Below are positions 43,799 to 52,706 of a stretch of DNA of 64,000 nucleotides, in pieces. The notes under the pieces were generated by a model. It saw nothing but the letters and a program-made list of their open reading frames with translations, searched no databases and was not told the origin of the DNA. The DNA is taken from contig NZ_JASBRI010000003.1 in the NCBI RefSeq assembly GCF_030149515.1, positions 115,748-179,747 on the forward strand, given 5' to 3'. The position numbers and the translations under genes were made by a program. How positions within the stretch are numbered: the first letter of the stretch is position 1; each line of letters starts with the position of its first letter. The stretch is from Maricaulis sp. (GTDB lineage Bacteria > Pseudomonadota > Alphaproteobacteria > Caulobacterales > Maricaulaceae).

Positions 43799-44952
43799 AC
43801 GACCTGACGCTCATCCGGAAGAACCTCTTCCGCAAGAAGCTGAGGGCGATCCTTCTGACCCTGTCGATCCTGATTGCCTTCCTGATCTTCGGCGTTCTCG
43901 GGGCGTTTCACACGGTCTGGACGTCCGGTTCGGAAGTGGCGGCCGACAACCGGCTGGTCACCGTCAACAAGATCAATTTCACCGTCTCCATGCCCTACGC
44001 CTATTGGGGCCGCGTCCAGGCCGTGGAGGGCGTCGAGGCGGCCGGCCATGCCAGCTGGTTCGGGGGCTATTACCAGGACCCGACCCAACAGGTGCAGACT
44101 TTCGCGATTTCGCCCGAGGCCTATCTGGCCACCTATCCGGAACTCGTCTTTCCGGAAGGCCAGCGCGAGGCTTTCATCGAAAACCGCACCTGCCTGGCCG
44201 TCGGCACCGATCTGGCGAGTTTCTTCGGCTGGGAAGCCGGGGACCGTATCCCGCTTCTCTCCAACATCTGGCAAAAAACCGACGGAACCTCGTCCTGGGA
44301 GTTCGATATCTGCGCCATATTCGACGGCCGTGAAGAAAACATGCCGGCGAATTACGCCATGTTTCACTACGACTATTACAACGAGGCGCTCGCCTTCAAT
44401 CAGGACCAGATCGGCTGGATCGTCACCACCACCACAGATCCATCCCTGAACGATCAGGTGGCGCGCGAGATCGATGCGATGTTTGCCAACTCGCCGGCCG
44501 AGACGGAAACCTCGACCGAGGCCGCCTTCAACGAGGCCTTCGTCAACCAGTTCGGCAATATTGCGCTTATCCTGCTCTTCGTCGTCGGTTCGGCCTTCAC
44601 CACGATCCTGATCATCGTCGGCTTCACCATGGTCACTGCAATCAATGAACGCACCGGCGAGATTGCCGTCATGAAGACGCTCGGCTTCCCGGCGCCGCGC
44701 ATCTTTCGCATGGTGCTTTCCGAAAGCGTGCTGCTGAGCGTCATCGGCGGTTTGCTCGGACTGGGGCTTGCCACCTTGATGATCAATGCGATCGCGACCG
44801 TTGCCGCTGCCTTCCTGCCAGGACTTGCTATGCCGCTGGACGTCTTTGTCGCTGGCGTGATCATCGCCGTCATCCTCGGACTCGTCACCGGCCTGGTGCC
44901 TGCCATCAACGCCCAGCGCGTGAGAATCGTCACCGCGCTCGGCAAGCAATAG
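43795..44952 (+). CDS. FtsX/MacB-type ABC permease (first)
   Basis: The 385-residue permease has one N-terminal helix (about 20-42), a large periplasmic domain (about 45-245) and three C-terminal helices of the FtsX fold (about 255-380). The coupling segment INERTGEIAVMKTLGFPAPRIFRMVLSE is present in parts on either side of the second helix. It pairs with the next permease to form a heterodimeric MacB-like exporter. The start follows GGAG and overlaps the ATPase stop. Confidence 0.93.
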   Translation: MNDLTLIRKNLFRKKLRAILLTLSILIAFLIFGVLGAFHTVWTSGSEVAADNRLVTVNKINFTVSMPYAYWGRVQAVEGVEAAGHASWFGGYYQDPTQQVQTFAISPEAYLATYPELVFPEGQREAFIENRTCLAVGTDLASFFGWEAGDRIPLLSNIWQKTDGTSSWEFDICAIFDGREENMPANYAMFHYDYYNEALAFNQDQIGWIVTTTTDPSLNDQVAREIDAMFANSPAETETSTEAAFNEAFVNQFGNIALILLFVVGSAFTTILIIVGFTMVTAINERTGEIAVMKTLGFPAPRIFRMVLSESVLLSVIGGLLGLGLATLMINAIATVAAAFLPGLAMPLDVFVAGVIIAVILGLVTGLVPAINAQRVRIVTALGKQ

Positions 44953-44962
44953 GAGACGCGCC

Positions 44963-46147
44963 ATGTTCAAACAGATCGGCGCCGTCACGATGATGAATCT
45001 GCGCTCCATTCCCCAGCGCGCAGGCCTGTCCATCGCCACTATCATCTCCATCGCCCTGGTCACCGGGGTCCTGCTGGGCTTCCTCGCCATGTCGAACGGT
45101 TTCCGGGCGACGCTCCAGGGCACGGGTTCGGAAAGTGTGGCCGTGATGCTGCGCGGCGGATCCCAGGCCGAACTGAATTCCGGTCTTTCCAGTGACGATG
45201 TCCGCCTGATCGAGGACGCCGCGCCGGGCATTGCCCGGGATGCCGGCGGGCGTCCCCTCGTCTCGGGCGAGCTTTATGTCATTGTCGACGGGATCAAGCG
45301 CTCATCCCAGACCGAGGCCAACCTGCCGCTGCGCGGCGTCGGGGAGCGTGCACTGGATGTGCGCGAAGGCTTCCGGATCGTCGAGGGGCGCATGTTCGAA
45401 CCGGGCACGAACGAGCTGGTCGTCGGCGCGGCGGTGCTCCGCGAATTCCAAGGTTTCGACCTGGGCGAAACGATCCGCCTGGGCACGAATGAATGGGTTG
45501 TGGTCGGGATCTTCTCCACCGGCGGCTCGGTGTTCGAAAGCGAGATCTGGGCCGACCTTGCCGTCATTCAGAACCTCTACAATCGCGGAACCGGTGTGCA
45601 ATCCATCCGCGCCCGTCTGACCTCACCCGGCGCCCTGGAAGATCTTCAGGCGTGGGAGGAGGACGAGCCGCGGCTCAATCTCGATATCGAAAACGAAACG
45701 GAATTCTTCGCCGACCAGGCGGGCGGCACCGCCGTGCTGATCGAATATATCGGCTGGCCACTGGCCATCATCATGGCGATCGGAGCCCTCGCCGGGGCCT
45801 GGAACACGATGTATTCCTCGGTCGACACCCGCATGCGGGAAATCGCAACCCTGCGTGCCATCGGCTTTTCCGGCTTTGCGGCCTCGGTGGGCACAATGGT
45901 GGAATCGCTGGTCCTGGCCGCGATCGGCGGACTGGTCGGTGCCGTGGCCGTCTATCTGTTGTTCAACGGCGTGTCGGCCTCAACCCTCGGCTCGGGCTTC
46001 ACCCAGGTCGTGTTTTCCTTCGCCGTGACCGGCGGATCGATCGTCGCCGGCATGGTCATGGCCGTAGTGATCGGCTTCTTCGGCGGCCTCGTCCCGGCCA
46101 TCCGCTCGGCCTATGTGCCGCTGCTGACGGTGCATAGAAGCGAGTAG
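44963..46147 (+). CDS. FtsX/MacB-type ABC permease (second)
   Basis: The 394-residue permease has the same topology as its upstream neighbour, with a periplasmic domain (about 45-255) and FtsX helices at the C-terminus. The coupling segment reads VDTRMREIATLRAIGFSG. An AGGAGA site precedes the ATG. MacB is usually a single polypeptide with fused ATPase; here ATPase and two different permeases are separate, so the exporter is a heterodimer. The cargo is unknown. No outer-membrane channel gene is adjacent. Confidence 0.93.
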   Translation: MFKQIGAVTMMNLRSIPQRAGLSIATIISIALVTGVLLGFLAMSNGFRATLQGTGSESVAVMLRGGSQAELNSGLSSDDVRLIEDAAPGIARDAGGRPLVSGELYVIVDGIKRSSQTEANLPLRGVGERALDVREGFRIVEGRMFEPGTNELVVGAAVLREFQGFDLGETIRLGTNEWVVVGIFSTGGSVFESEIWADLAVIQNLYNRGTGVQSIRARLTSPGALEDLQAWEEDEPRLNLDIENETEFFADQAGGTAVLIEYIGWPLAIIMAIGALAGAWNTMYSSVDTRMREIATLRAIGFSGFAASVGTMVESLVLAAIGGLVGAVAVYLLFNGVSASTLGSGFTQVVFSFAVTGGSIVAGMVMAVVIGFFGGLVPAIRSAYVPLLTVHRSE

Positions 46148-46156
46148 ACCTTGTTG

Positions 46157-46173
46157 GCGCGGCTTCGCCGCGC
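46157..46173 (+). other. GC hairpin between convergent genes
   Basis: GCGCGGC-TTC-GCCGCGC forms a seven-base perfect stem nine bases after the second permease stop. There is no T-run, so termination here would need Rho or be weak. Confidence 0.35.
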
Positions 46174-46178
46174 GCCCC

Positions 46179-46940
46179 TCATCCGTAGTACGCATCCTCG
46201 GCCGCACGGAGTTTTTCCTCCTCCTTGTGCGGCGGCAGGATCTCCATCTTCACGTGGCGGCGGCGATTGGTGGAGATTACGAAGAAGCGCTTGTCGGGAT
46301 GTTCGAGCTTGCACTCGAGCATGGCCGAAGTGATCAGATCGACATTCTTCAGATCATCGTCGGACATGCCGAAGGAGTGCGGCAGGTCGTGCCCATAGTC
46401 TTCCAGGCCCATTTCCACGCATTGCCGGATCGCCCGGCGCTTCAGACCGGCCGTCGTCAGGTGCGGACCGAGTTCTTCGCGGATTCCCGGGTTGGAACAG
46501 GGGAAGATGGCGACATAGTTCGGCTCTTCCGGTAGATGGCCGGCATCAACGATGAGTTTGAGGCCTTCGCGAATGACCTCGCGGGAATGCTGACGCGCCG
46601 TAATGATAGCGACCGGACGGCGCTTGAGCACGGCGTACTTGAAAATCTCCCAGGACGGCCCGCGCCAGCTGGCTGTATCGAGCGCCCGGCGAACGTCGCG
46701 CAGCAGGTATTCCTCGCCATGCCGGTCCTTGCCGTCGGCGAATTCGCGATAGGCGCGCTGCGGCGGATCGGCCCAGTCCTCCCAGATCCCCGGCACACCG
46801 AGATAGGCCTTGATATCCTCGTATTCATGCTGGCGCATGGCGCGCTCTTCGCCAGTCACCGTATTGAGTAGATGCACCCGCGTGGGCAGGTGCAGGATAT
46901 TCTCGTCGATATCGAAGAAGTAGAAGCTTTGCCTGTCCAC
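46179..46940 (-). CDS. HAD-superfamily-like protein
   Basis: The 253-residue protein starts with GTG at 46940. FYFFDIDENILHLPTRVHLLN contains a DxDxN pattern like HAD motif I. VAIITARQHSREVI supplies the motif II threonine, KRRAIRQCVEMG a motif III lysine, and SFGMSDDDLKNVDLI an acidic motif IV. A phosphohydrolase fold is therefore likely, with unknown substrate. The C-terminal strand FFVISTNRRRHVKMEI may be an added domain. It lies 60 bases downstream of the DUF6165 gene on the same strand. Confidence 0.75.
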   Translation of the reverse strand: MDRQSFYFFDIDENILHLPTRVHLLNTVTGEERAMRQHEYEDIKAYLGVPGIWEDWADPPQRAYREFADGKDRHGEEYLLRDVRRALDTASWRGPSWEIFKYAVLKRRPVAIITARQHSREVIREGLKLIVDAGHLPEEPNYVAIFPCSNPGIREELGPHLTTAGLKRRAIRQCVEMGLEDYGHDLPHSFGMSDDDLKNVDLITSAMLECKLEHPDKRFFVISTNRRRHVKMEILPPHKEEEKLRAAEDAYYG

Positions 46941-47000
46941 GCTGGACGTCCCTGCTCTTGCGGATCGTTAGGCGCCGCATACAGAGCCCGGCGGAAAGGT

Positions 47001-47378
47001 TCAATACTCGGCGTAGGATTTTTCTTCCACGATGGCCGAACCCAGCAGGAGATTGATCTCCTTCTTCAGCGCGGCGCGCTTGTCATTGGTGATGTAGACG
47101 GCCCGCGCGAGACGAATGAATTCCTCGCCGAAATCCTTGTTGCGTTCGCAATCGCGGATGTCGTCCTCGATCTCCCAAAGCGCCTCGTTGACCTGTTTCA
47201 GCTCGGCATCGAGACGCGCCATGTCCTCGCTGTCCGGGATCGACTCGGCACGGGTCCTGTTGAGAACCTCCAGCTCGGCGCGGACATTCTTCAGCTTGGC
47301 TTCATCGGCAATGCGTTCGGACTTGATGCGCAGGATGGTGATCTTGTCGATCAGTTCGCCCGGCGCAATGGCGGTCAT
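47001..47378 (-). CDS. DUF6165 family protein
   Basis: From the ATG at 47378 the product has 125 residues. It starts with the conserved PGELIDKITILRIKSERI and continues as a predominantly helical, charged protein (LKNVRAELEVLNR, LWEIEDDIRDCERNKDFGEEF, YITNDKRAALKKEINLLLGS). DUF6165 genes are often found near glycosyltransferases, and here a GT9 gene is two genes upstream on the same strand. A GTG at 47393 would add five residues; neither start has a strong ribosome site. Confidence 0.82.
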   Translation of the reverse strand: MTAIAPGELIDKITILRIKSERIADEAKLKNVRAELEVLNRTRAESIPDSEDMARLDAELKQVNEALWEIEDDIRDCERNKDFGEEFIRLARAVYITNDKRAALKKEINLLLGSAIVEEKSYAEY

Positions 47379-47441
47379 GATGGTGGTGGTCACGTCGGTT
47401 ATCTCTCGTAGGGACAGAAGGACAAGCCGCGGAGCGCCCAT

Positions 47442-47586
47442 CCTCCCCCTCGATGGGGGAGGGGGACCGCCGCGAAGCGGTGGTGGAGGGGGTGGGGGCG
47501 AGGTTTCTGCAAGCTATCAAGCACCGGGATTCACCCCTTCCGACCCGAAGCTTCGCTTCGGCCCACCTTCCCCATCAAGGGGAAGG
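47442..47586. repeat. Mosaic of four intergenic palindromes
   Basis: Four perfect inverted repeats lie within 145 bases. They are CCTCCCCC/GGGGGAGG (47442-47462), ACCGC/GCGGT (47466-47481), CCGAAGC/GCTTCGG (47545-47561) and CCTTCCCC/GGGGAAGG (47566-47586). The first and last are variants of one motif in opposite contexts. The region is non-coding and resembles interspersed mosaic elements. No transposase is linked. Confidence 0.65.
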
Positions 47587-47623
47587 ATGACGGGTTCGCT
47601 CGCTGTGCTCAATGCCATGATCT

Positions 47624-48964
47624 CTAGCCGCGCTTCGGCAGCGCTTCCTGGAAAGTCACCGGCTCGCCGGCGCCCTCCAGCACCAGTTCGCCGTCACGCA
47701 TCACGGACCGGCCGCGCACGATCGTGCCGACCGGCCAGCCGGTCACCGTCATGCCGGCGAACGGCGTCCAGCCGGATTTCGAGGCCGACCAGTCATCGGT
47801 GATTTCCACCCGGCGCTTCATGTCGATCAGCGTGAAGTCGGCATCCCAGCCCGCGGCCATCCGGCCCTTGTTCGCGATACCGAAAATCCGCTGGGCGCCG
47901 TGCGAGGTGAGATCGACGAAACGCTCGATGGTCAGACGGCCGGCGTTTACATGATCCAGCATGATCGGGACCAGTGTCTGCACCCCCGGCATGCCGGACG
48001 GGCTGGCCGGATAGGGCTTGGCCTTTTCCTCCAGCGTGTGCGGGGCGTGGTCGGACCCGATGACATCGACGATACCGCGCTGCAGGCCGCGCCACAGCCC
48101 GGCCCGGTGATGAGCGTCGCGCACCGGCGGATTCATCTGGGCGCGTCCCTTGATGCGCTCATAGATGTCCGGGCCCTCCAGCGTGAGATGCTGGGGCGTC
48201 GCCTCGACCGAGGCGACATCGCGGTGATCGGCCAGGAACTCCATCTCTTCGGCCGTCGAAATGTGCAGCACATGAATACGCTTGCCGGTCTTGCGGGCGA
48301 GGCGCACCAGGCGCTTGGTCGACATGATCGCCGCTTCGGCATCGCGCACCACGGGATGACTGGTCCAGTCGCCCTCGACGGCCAGGCCGCGCCGGTCGGC
48401 CAGACGGTATTCGTCCTCGGAATGGAAGGCCGCCCGGCGCGAAATAGCGTTCAACACGCGTTCGACACCTTCATCGTCCTGGACCAGCAGAGAACCGGTC
48501 GAGGCGCCCATGAAGACCTTCACGCCGCAACAGCCCAGCATGCGTTCCATCTCGGCCAGTACACCGGAATTCTCGTTGGTCGCACCGGCATAGAAGGCAT
48601 GGTCGCAATGCATGCGGCCCTTCGCGCGGGCCAGCTTGTCCAGGTGCATGTCCGGCGAGGTCGTGGTGGGCTCGGTGTTCGGCATTTCGAACACGGCCGT
48701 CACACCACCCATCACTGCGGCCAGCGAACCCGTTTGCAGGTCTTCCTTCCACTCCATGCCCGGTTCGCGGAAATGCACCTGGGTGTCGATCACGCCGGGC
48801 ACCACGGTAAGGCCGGAACAGTCGACCGTCTCGCCGGCCGAGGCCCGGGACAGATCGCCGATTTCCACCGTCTTGCCATTCGTGACGCCGATATCGGCCC
48901 GGCCGCGTCCATTGTGGTTGACGACGTCGCCGCCCTTCAGAATGAGATCGAAATTCTGGCTCAT
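47624..48964 (-). CDS. pyrC: Dihydroorotase (class I, PyrC-type)
   Basis: The 446-residue amidohydrolase has VIDTQVHFREPGMEWKED with the HxxR metal/substrate motif, GVTAVFEMPNTEPTTTS, VKVFMGAS with the carbamylated lysine, HVLHIST, and GSDHAPHTLEEK with the catalytic aspartate. It fits dihydroorotase of pyrimidine synthesis; allantoinase-like activity is the main alternative. All ligands are intact. Its ATG overlaps the stop of the GT9 gene by four bases. Confidence 0.9.
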   Translation of the reverse strand: MSQNFDLILKGGDVVNHNGRGRADIGVTNGKTVEIGDLSRASAGETVDCSGLTVVPGVIDTQVHFREPGMEWKEDLQTGSLAAVMGGVTAVFEMPNTEPTTTSPDMHLDKLARAKGRMHCDHAFYAGATNENSGVLAEMERMLGCCGVKVFMGASTGSLLVQDDEGVERVLNAISRRAAFHSEDEYRLADRRGLAVEGDWTSHPVVRDAEAAIMSTKRLVRLARKTGKRIHVLHISTAEEMEFLADHRDVASVEATPQHLTLEGPDIYERIKGRAQMNPPVRDAHHRAGLWRGLQRGIVDVIGSDHAPHTLEEKAKPYPASPSGMPGVQTLVPIMLDHVNAGRLTIERFVDLTSHGAQRIFGIANKGRMAAGWDADFTLIDMKRRVEITDDWSASKSGWTPFAGMTVTGWPVGTIVRGRSVMRDGELVLEGAGEPVTFQEALPKRG

Positions 48965-49926
48965 GGCATTGTCCTCTCGAACAGGCGTTTGGCGGCATCA
49001 TACACAGTATCGACGTCGAGGTCGGCTAGCAGGCTTTCCGGATGCCTGCGCCGGTCGGAATGCGCCCGGTCGATCTCCTCGAACGAGGCCGGACCGCGGA
49101 CCAGGTCGCAATGTTCGCCCCAGGGCCCGTAGCAGCGATCGTCGGACGGACCGAACAGGCCCAGCGTAGGCGTGCCCACGGCCGCGGACATGTGCATCAG
49201 CCCGCTGTCGTTTCCGACATAGAGCCGGACCCGTTCCAGGCAGGCCGCCGTCTCGGGCAGGCCCAGCCCCAACAGATCGACGAAATCGAATTCCGGCAAC
49301 GCCCCGTAGATCGGCTGGGCATAGCCCTCATCGTGCGGACCGCCCAGCATCACCACGCGGGCATGCGGCATCTCGCCGTCCGGCCCGGTGAAGCGCAGGA
49401 TGAATTCGGCGAACTTCTCCGGCGGCCACACCTTGTAGATCCACGAGGCCGACGGGCAGATGGCCAGGTATTGCGACCCGTCCGGCAGAGCGGGCAGGCG
49501 CTCTCGTGCCGCGGCACGATGGTCCTCGCCCAGCCACATCGCCGGCGCGGGAGGATTGTCTTCCAGGCCCAGCACGCTGGCGGCCTCGACGACTTTGGCG
49601 ATCGGTTCGCGCGCCTGTTTGAGGATTTTGCGCTCCTGCGCCCGCAGCAGCCAGGCCGTTGCCGAACAGCGCATGTCGACCACCAGATCCCACTGGATGC
49701 CCACGGTCTGGCGCCACAGATTGAACCAGTGTGTACCGGCGGGCCGCTTGGCCATCACGATGATCCGCTCGACACGCGGCACCTGTTCGAACAGGGCGGC
49801 CGCCAGGGGACCGCAGGCGATGGTGAAGCGGGCGTCCGGCCGCGTTTCGACGAGATGGTTCAGCACGCCGGAATTGATGATGGCGTCGCCGATGCGGGTC
49901 GATGTGATGAAAAGCACGCGTTCCAT
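48961..49926 (-). CDS. Glycosyltransferase family 9 (heptosyltransferase-like)
   Basis: The 321-residue protein from the ATG at 49926 starts MERVLFITSTRIGDAIINSG, typical of ADP-heptose transferases. It has ICPSASWIYKVWPPEKFAEF and the sugar-nucleotide site NDSGLMHMSAAVGTPTLGLF, then GPSDDRCYGPWG. It is likely to add a sugar to the lipopolysaccharide core at the cytoplasmic face. A TTG at 49938 is an alternative start. It is coupled to the dihydroorotase gene and near DUF6165. Confidence 0.9.
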   Translation of the reverse strand: MERVLFITSTRIGDAIINSGVLNHLVETRPDARFTIACGPLAAALFEQVPRVERIIVMAKRPAGTHWFNLWRQTVGIQWDLVVDMRCSATAWLLRAQERKILKQAREPIAKVVEAASVLGLEDNPPAPAMWLGEDHRAAARERLPALPDGSQYLAICPSASWIYKVWPPEKFAEFILRFTGPDGEMPHARVVMLGGPHDEGYAQPIYGALPEFDFVDLLGLGLPETAACLERVRLYVGNDSGLMHMSAAVGTPTLGLFGPSDDRCYGPWGEHCDLVRGPASFEEIDRAHSDRRRHPESLLADLDVDTVYDAAKRLFERTMP

Positions 49927-49982
49927 GGCAGCGGGCAATAGCGCGCATGGCGGGACTTGGCCAGACGCGATCTCAATGCCAT

Positions 49983-50813
49983 ATGCCTTCCATGACCATA
50001 CCCGATGCCCTGCCCAACACCCTGCCCGGCCGCTCCGTGCTTTCGGTAGCCGGAGCGGAGGCGCGCTCCTTCCTGCAACGCGTGATCACCGCCGATGTGA
50101 CCGACCTCGAACCCGGCACCTGCCGGCCCGGCGCCCTGCTGACCCCGCAGGGCAAGATCCTGGTGGATTTCATGATTTTCGCCGACGGCCAGACGGTCTG
50201 GCTCGATGTGCCGTCCGAAGCCGCCGAGAGCCTCGTGAAACGGCTGAGCCTGTTCAAGCTGCGCGCCAGGGCCGAGGTCGTTGTGAATGCCGATCTCGTC
50301 GCCGTCTGGGCGACCTCGCCCTTCCCGGGCTCGGCGCCCGATCCACGCCTGGACAGCCGTATCCATCGCGGCATTACCCAAAGCGGCGGGCCGGAAAAAT
50401 CCCTGGATGCCTACGAGTTCGAGGCCGGTGTGCCCGCATTTGGCCGGGATTACGGCGAATCCGAAGTCTTCCCTACCGACGTCAATCTGGATGTCTATGG
50501 CGGCGTGGCCTGGAAAAAGGGCTGTTTCATCGGCCAGGAAGTGGTCTCGCGCATGAAACGCCGCGGCACGATCCGGAAACGCTCCATCCCCGCCGTCTTC
50601 GCCGGCGAGGCTCCGCCGCGCGGAACCGCGGTGATGGCGGGCGACAGCCGGATCGGAGCGATCAGCTCGGCACGGGGGCATAGTGCCATCGTCCTCGCGC
50701 GCCTGGACAAGCTGGGCGCATCGGAGCGCTACGCCGAAGCCGACGGCCAGGAAGCCCATCTCTCGATCTCCGAGGATGTCCTGCCTCCGCAGGGCGAGAC
50801 GCGTATCGGCTAG
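49983..50813 (+). CDS. ygfZ: YgfZ/GcvT-family folate-binding protein
   Basis: The product has about 276 residues from the ATG at 49983; an ATG at 49992 is equally possible and neither has a ribosome site. It has the tetrahydrofolate-binding GcvT-like fold with FLQRVITADVTDLEPG and LTPQGKILVDFMIF, and the diagnostic motif KGCFIGQEVVSRMKRRG, whose cysteine is conserved in YgfZ. It supports repair or assembly of iron-sulfur clusters, for example in MiaB-type enzymes. It overlaps the convergent oxygenase gene by four bases. Confidence 0.93.
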   Translation: MPSMTIPDALPNTLPGRSVLSVAGAEARSFLQRVITADVTDLEPGTCRPGALLTPQGKILVDFMIFADGQTVWLDVPSEAAESLVKRLSLFKLRARAEVVVNADLVAVWATSPFPGSAPDPRLDSRIHRGITQSGGPEKSLDAYEFEAGVPAFGRDYGESEVFPTDVNLDVYGGVAWKKGCFIGQEVVSRMKRRGTIRKRSIPAVFAGEAPPRGTAVMAGDSRIGAISSARGHSAIVLARLDKLGASERYAEADGQEAHLSISEDVLPPQGETRIG

Positions 50814-51523
50814 GATCCTGCCGGCGTGAGGAAGGTATTCACGGTGAGCCGTCCCCGGTCGGCATCGGGCGAGAAGGCGAAATCCTCCGGCATGTCGAAT
50901 GCATGCAGCACGATGCCCGGATAGATCACCATCCGGTTGAAGACCGCCTCGACACCGCCGATCCGCTCGAACATGGCATCGCTGCCGGCGGGATAGCGCC
51001 GGGGCGGCATGCCGTGCGTGGCGACATCGGCCTTGAGGGCAGCCTTGTAGTCCGGAAAGCGCGCATCGGTGACGGTTTCCCAACCGGTACTGCGATGCCG
51101 GTAGAAGCCCGTCCCGCCCTTCGCCGGCTCGCAAAGATAGTGCAGCAGGGCGAGTTTGCGGTCGTCGACGCCGTCGAAATGCGGCAGGCACTGCATCGGC
51201 AGCAATTCCTCCGCCGGTGTCGTCACCAGCGAGTAGAAACATTCCTGGATATCGAAACCGCCGGGATAGCCGAACACCGCACGCGTAAGCGCCGCCAGCG
51301 CCTCGCCGCTCCCGTCGAGCCCGTCGATGCGTGGTTCGGCGCGAATGCCTGGGTAGAAGGGCGCATTCTTGCGGAAGACCCGGGTGCGTGCGTCCGCCAG
51401 CATCGCCTCGGGCTCGCGGGCAAAATTGTCGATGATGGCGACGGGCACGCCCTCGCGGCCGATCTGTTCGATCGTCAGCGACCAATGGTCCGGCAGTGTC
51501 GGGCTTTCCAGTGAGTCCTTCAT
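50810..51523 (-). CDS. DUF6445 protein, 2-oxoglutarate/Fe(II) oxygenase-like
   Basis: From the ATG at 51523 (AAGGCGTGAG upstream) the product has 237 residues. VAIIDNFAREPEAMLADAR and the segment QCLPHFDGVDDRKLALLHYL supply a putative HxD metal pair. LHAFDMPEDFAF supplies a distal histidine, followed by RLTVNTFL, the layout of a jelly-roll oxygenase. The substrate is unknown. In other bacteria such proteins occur with TonB receptors and flavin-dependent halogenases; neither is adjacent here. Confidence 0.8.
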   Translation of the reverse strand: MKDSLESPTLPDHWSLTIEQIGREGVPVAIIDNFAREPEAMLADARTRVFRKNAPFYPGIRAEPRIDGLDGSGEALAALTRAVFGYPGGFDIQECFYSLVTTPAEELLPMQCLPHFDGVDDRKLALLHYLCEPAKGGTGFYRHRSTGWETVTDARFPDYKAALKADVATHGMPPRRYPAGSDAMFERIGGVEAVFNRMVIYPGIVLHAFDMPEDFAFSPDADRGRLTVNTFLTPAGS

Positions 51524-51652
51524 GCTCACGCCTTGTGTTTCGCCGGGGAACGCCAACATGATAGGCCAGCGTTCAACCCGCTGGCCAGTTCCCGCGCAAA
51601 TGCTCTTGCAGCTCCCTGCCGGCCGCCCGGCCCTTGCCCCACAGGTTCATCC

Positions 51653-52255
51653 ATGCCCGCCAACGACACCGCGATCACACCCGCCCGCTGCGGCTGGGTC
51701 AATGCCGGAGACACGCTTTATGCCGCCTATCACGACACCGAATGGGGTGTGCCCGAACACGACAGCCGGGCATTGTGGGAAAAGCTGATGCTCGACGGGT
51801 TCCAGGCGGGCCTCGCCTGGATCACAATCCTGCGCAAGCGCGATCACATGCGTCAGGCCTTTGACGGGTTCGATCCGGAGATCATTGCCCGCTACACCGA
51901 TACCGACCGGGAGCGCCTTCTGGCCGATCCGGGGATTATCCGCTCGCGTGCCAAGATCGACGCGGCCATCGGCAATGCCCGCGCCTATCTCGACATGCGG
52001 GACCAGGGCATCGACTTTGCCGGCCACCTCTGGAGTTTCGTCGGCGGCGCGCCGGTCCAGAATAAATGGGCCTCGCTGAAGGAAACGCCCACAAGGACGC
52101 CGGAAAGCGAGGCAATGTCGAAGGATCTCAAGGCCCGCGGCTTCAAGTTCGTCGGTCCGGTGATCGTCTATGCCTTCATGCAGGCCTGCGGCCTGGTCAA
52201 CGATCACGAAACCGGCTGCCACCGGCATGAGCCGGTAAAGGCGATGGGCCGATAG
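51653..52255 (+). CDS. tag: DNA-3-methyladenine glycosylase I
   Basis: The 200-residue base-excision enzyme removes 3-methyladenine from DNA. RCGWVNAGDTLYAAYHDTEWG holds the N-terminal zinc cysteine and histidine (in segments around residues 12-30). LMLDGFQAGLAWITILRKRD is the recognition helix region, and the C-terminal GCHRH completes the zinc site. The length is normal. It is divergent from the DUF6445 gene. Confidence 0.96.
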   Translation: MPANDTAITPARCGWVNAGDTLYAAYHDTEWGVPEHDSRALWEKLMLDGFQAGLAWITILRKRDHMRQAFDGFDPEIIARYTDTDRERLLADPGIIRSRAKIDAAIGNARAYLDMRDQGIDFAGHLWSFVGGAPVQNKWASLKETPTRTPESEAMSKDLKARGFKFVGPVIVYAFMQACGLVNDHETGCHRHEPVKAMGR

Positions 52256-52347
52256 CTTTCCGCTTTGTCATCTTCCGACGCGTGACAGTCACGCGGTTTA
52301 CGCGCTAGCGTCCCGGCATCCTCGATGATCCGGTGTGGAGGCGTCCC

Positions 52348-52569
52348 GTGTCGCGCTTGCTCGTACTTGCCTGCCTGTCCCTGACGCTGTCCGGCTGCGC
52401 CTGGCTGTCCGGCGGACGCGATGACGATTTGCCGTCGGCGGCGGAGCTGGGCGCGGGCGAGTGCCGTCCTGCCGGCCCGCAGGACCCGGCTGCGCCGGGT
52501 GAATGGATCTGCGATCGCGGCGAAGGATTCGACCGGGTTCAACCACGCCATCGGGTCGAGAACCGCTAG
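52348..52569 (+). CDS. Small lipoprotein
   Basis: GTG at 52348 follows GGAGG by six bases and opens 73 codons. The lipoprotein signal LLVLACLSLTLSGC is complete, with the modified cysteine near residue 17. The mature part is acidic and contains two further cysteines (GECRPAG and WICDRGEG) that could form a disulfide. An earlier GTG at 52333 is in frame but lies on the wrong side of the ribosome site. No family is recognised. Confidence 0.75.
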   Translation: MSRLLVLACLSLTLSGCAWLSGGRDDDLPSAAELGAGECRPAGPQDPAAPGEWICDRGEGFDRVQPRHRVENR

Positions 52570-52706
52570 CCGCCTTCCCCCGAACGGGGGATGCCGCTCC
52601 TTCCCGCACCTGCCTAGCCTTTCCGGAGTGCGGGATGGATCCGGGAGAGGTTTCCGGAGAGGCGCATGGCAATCGTCATCCCGCCGTCAAAGGCAGGGAG
52701 AGAGCC

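Noticed and set aside
46157..46173. Rho-independent terminator after the efflux operon.
   Set aside because: The hairpin is perfect but has no T-run on either strand, so I list it only as a hairpin.
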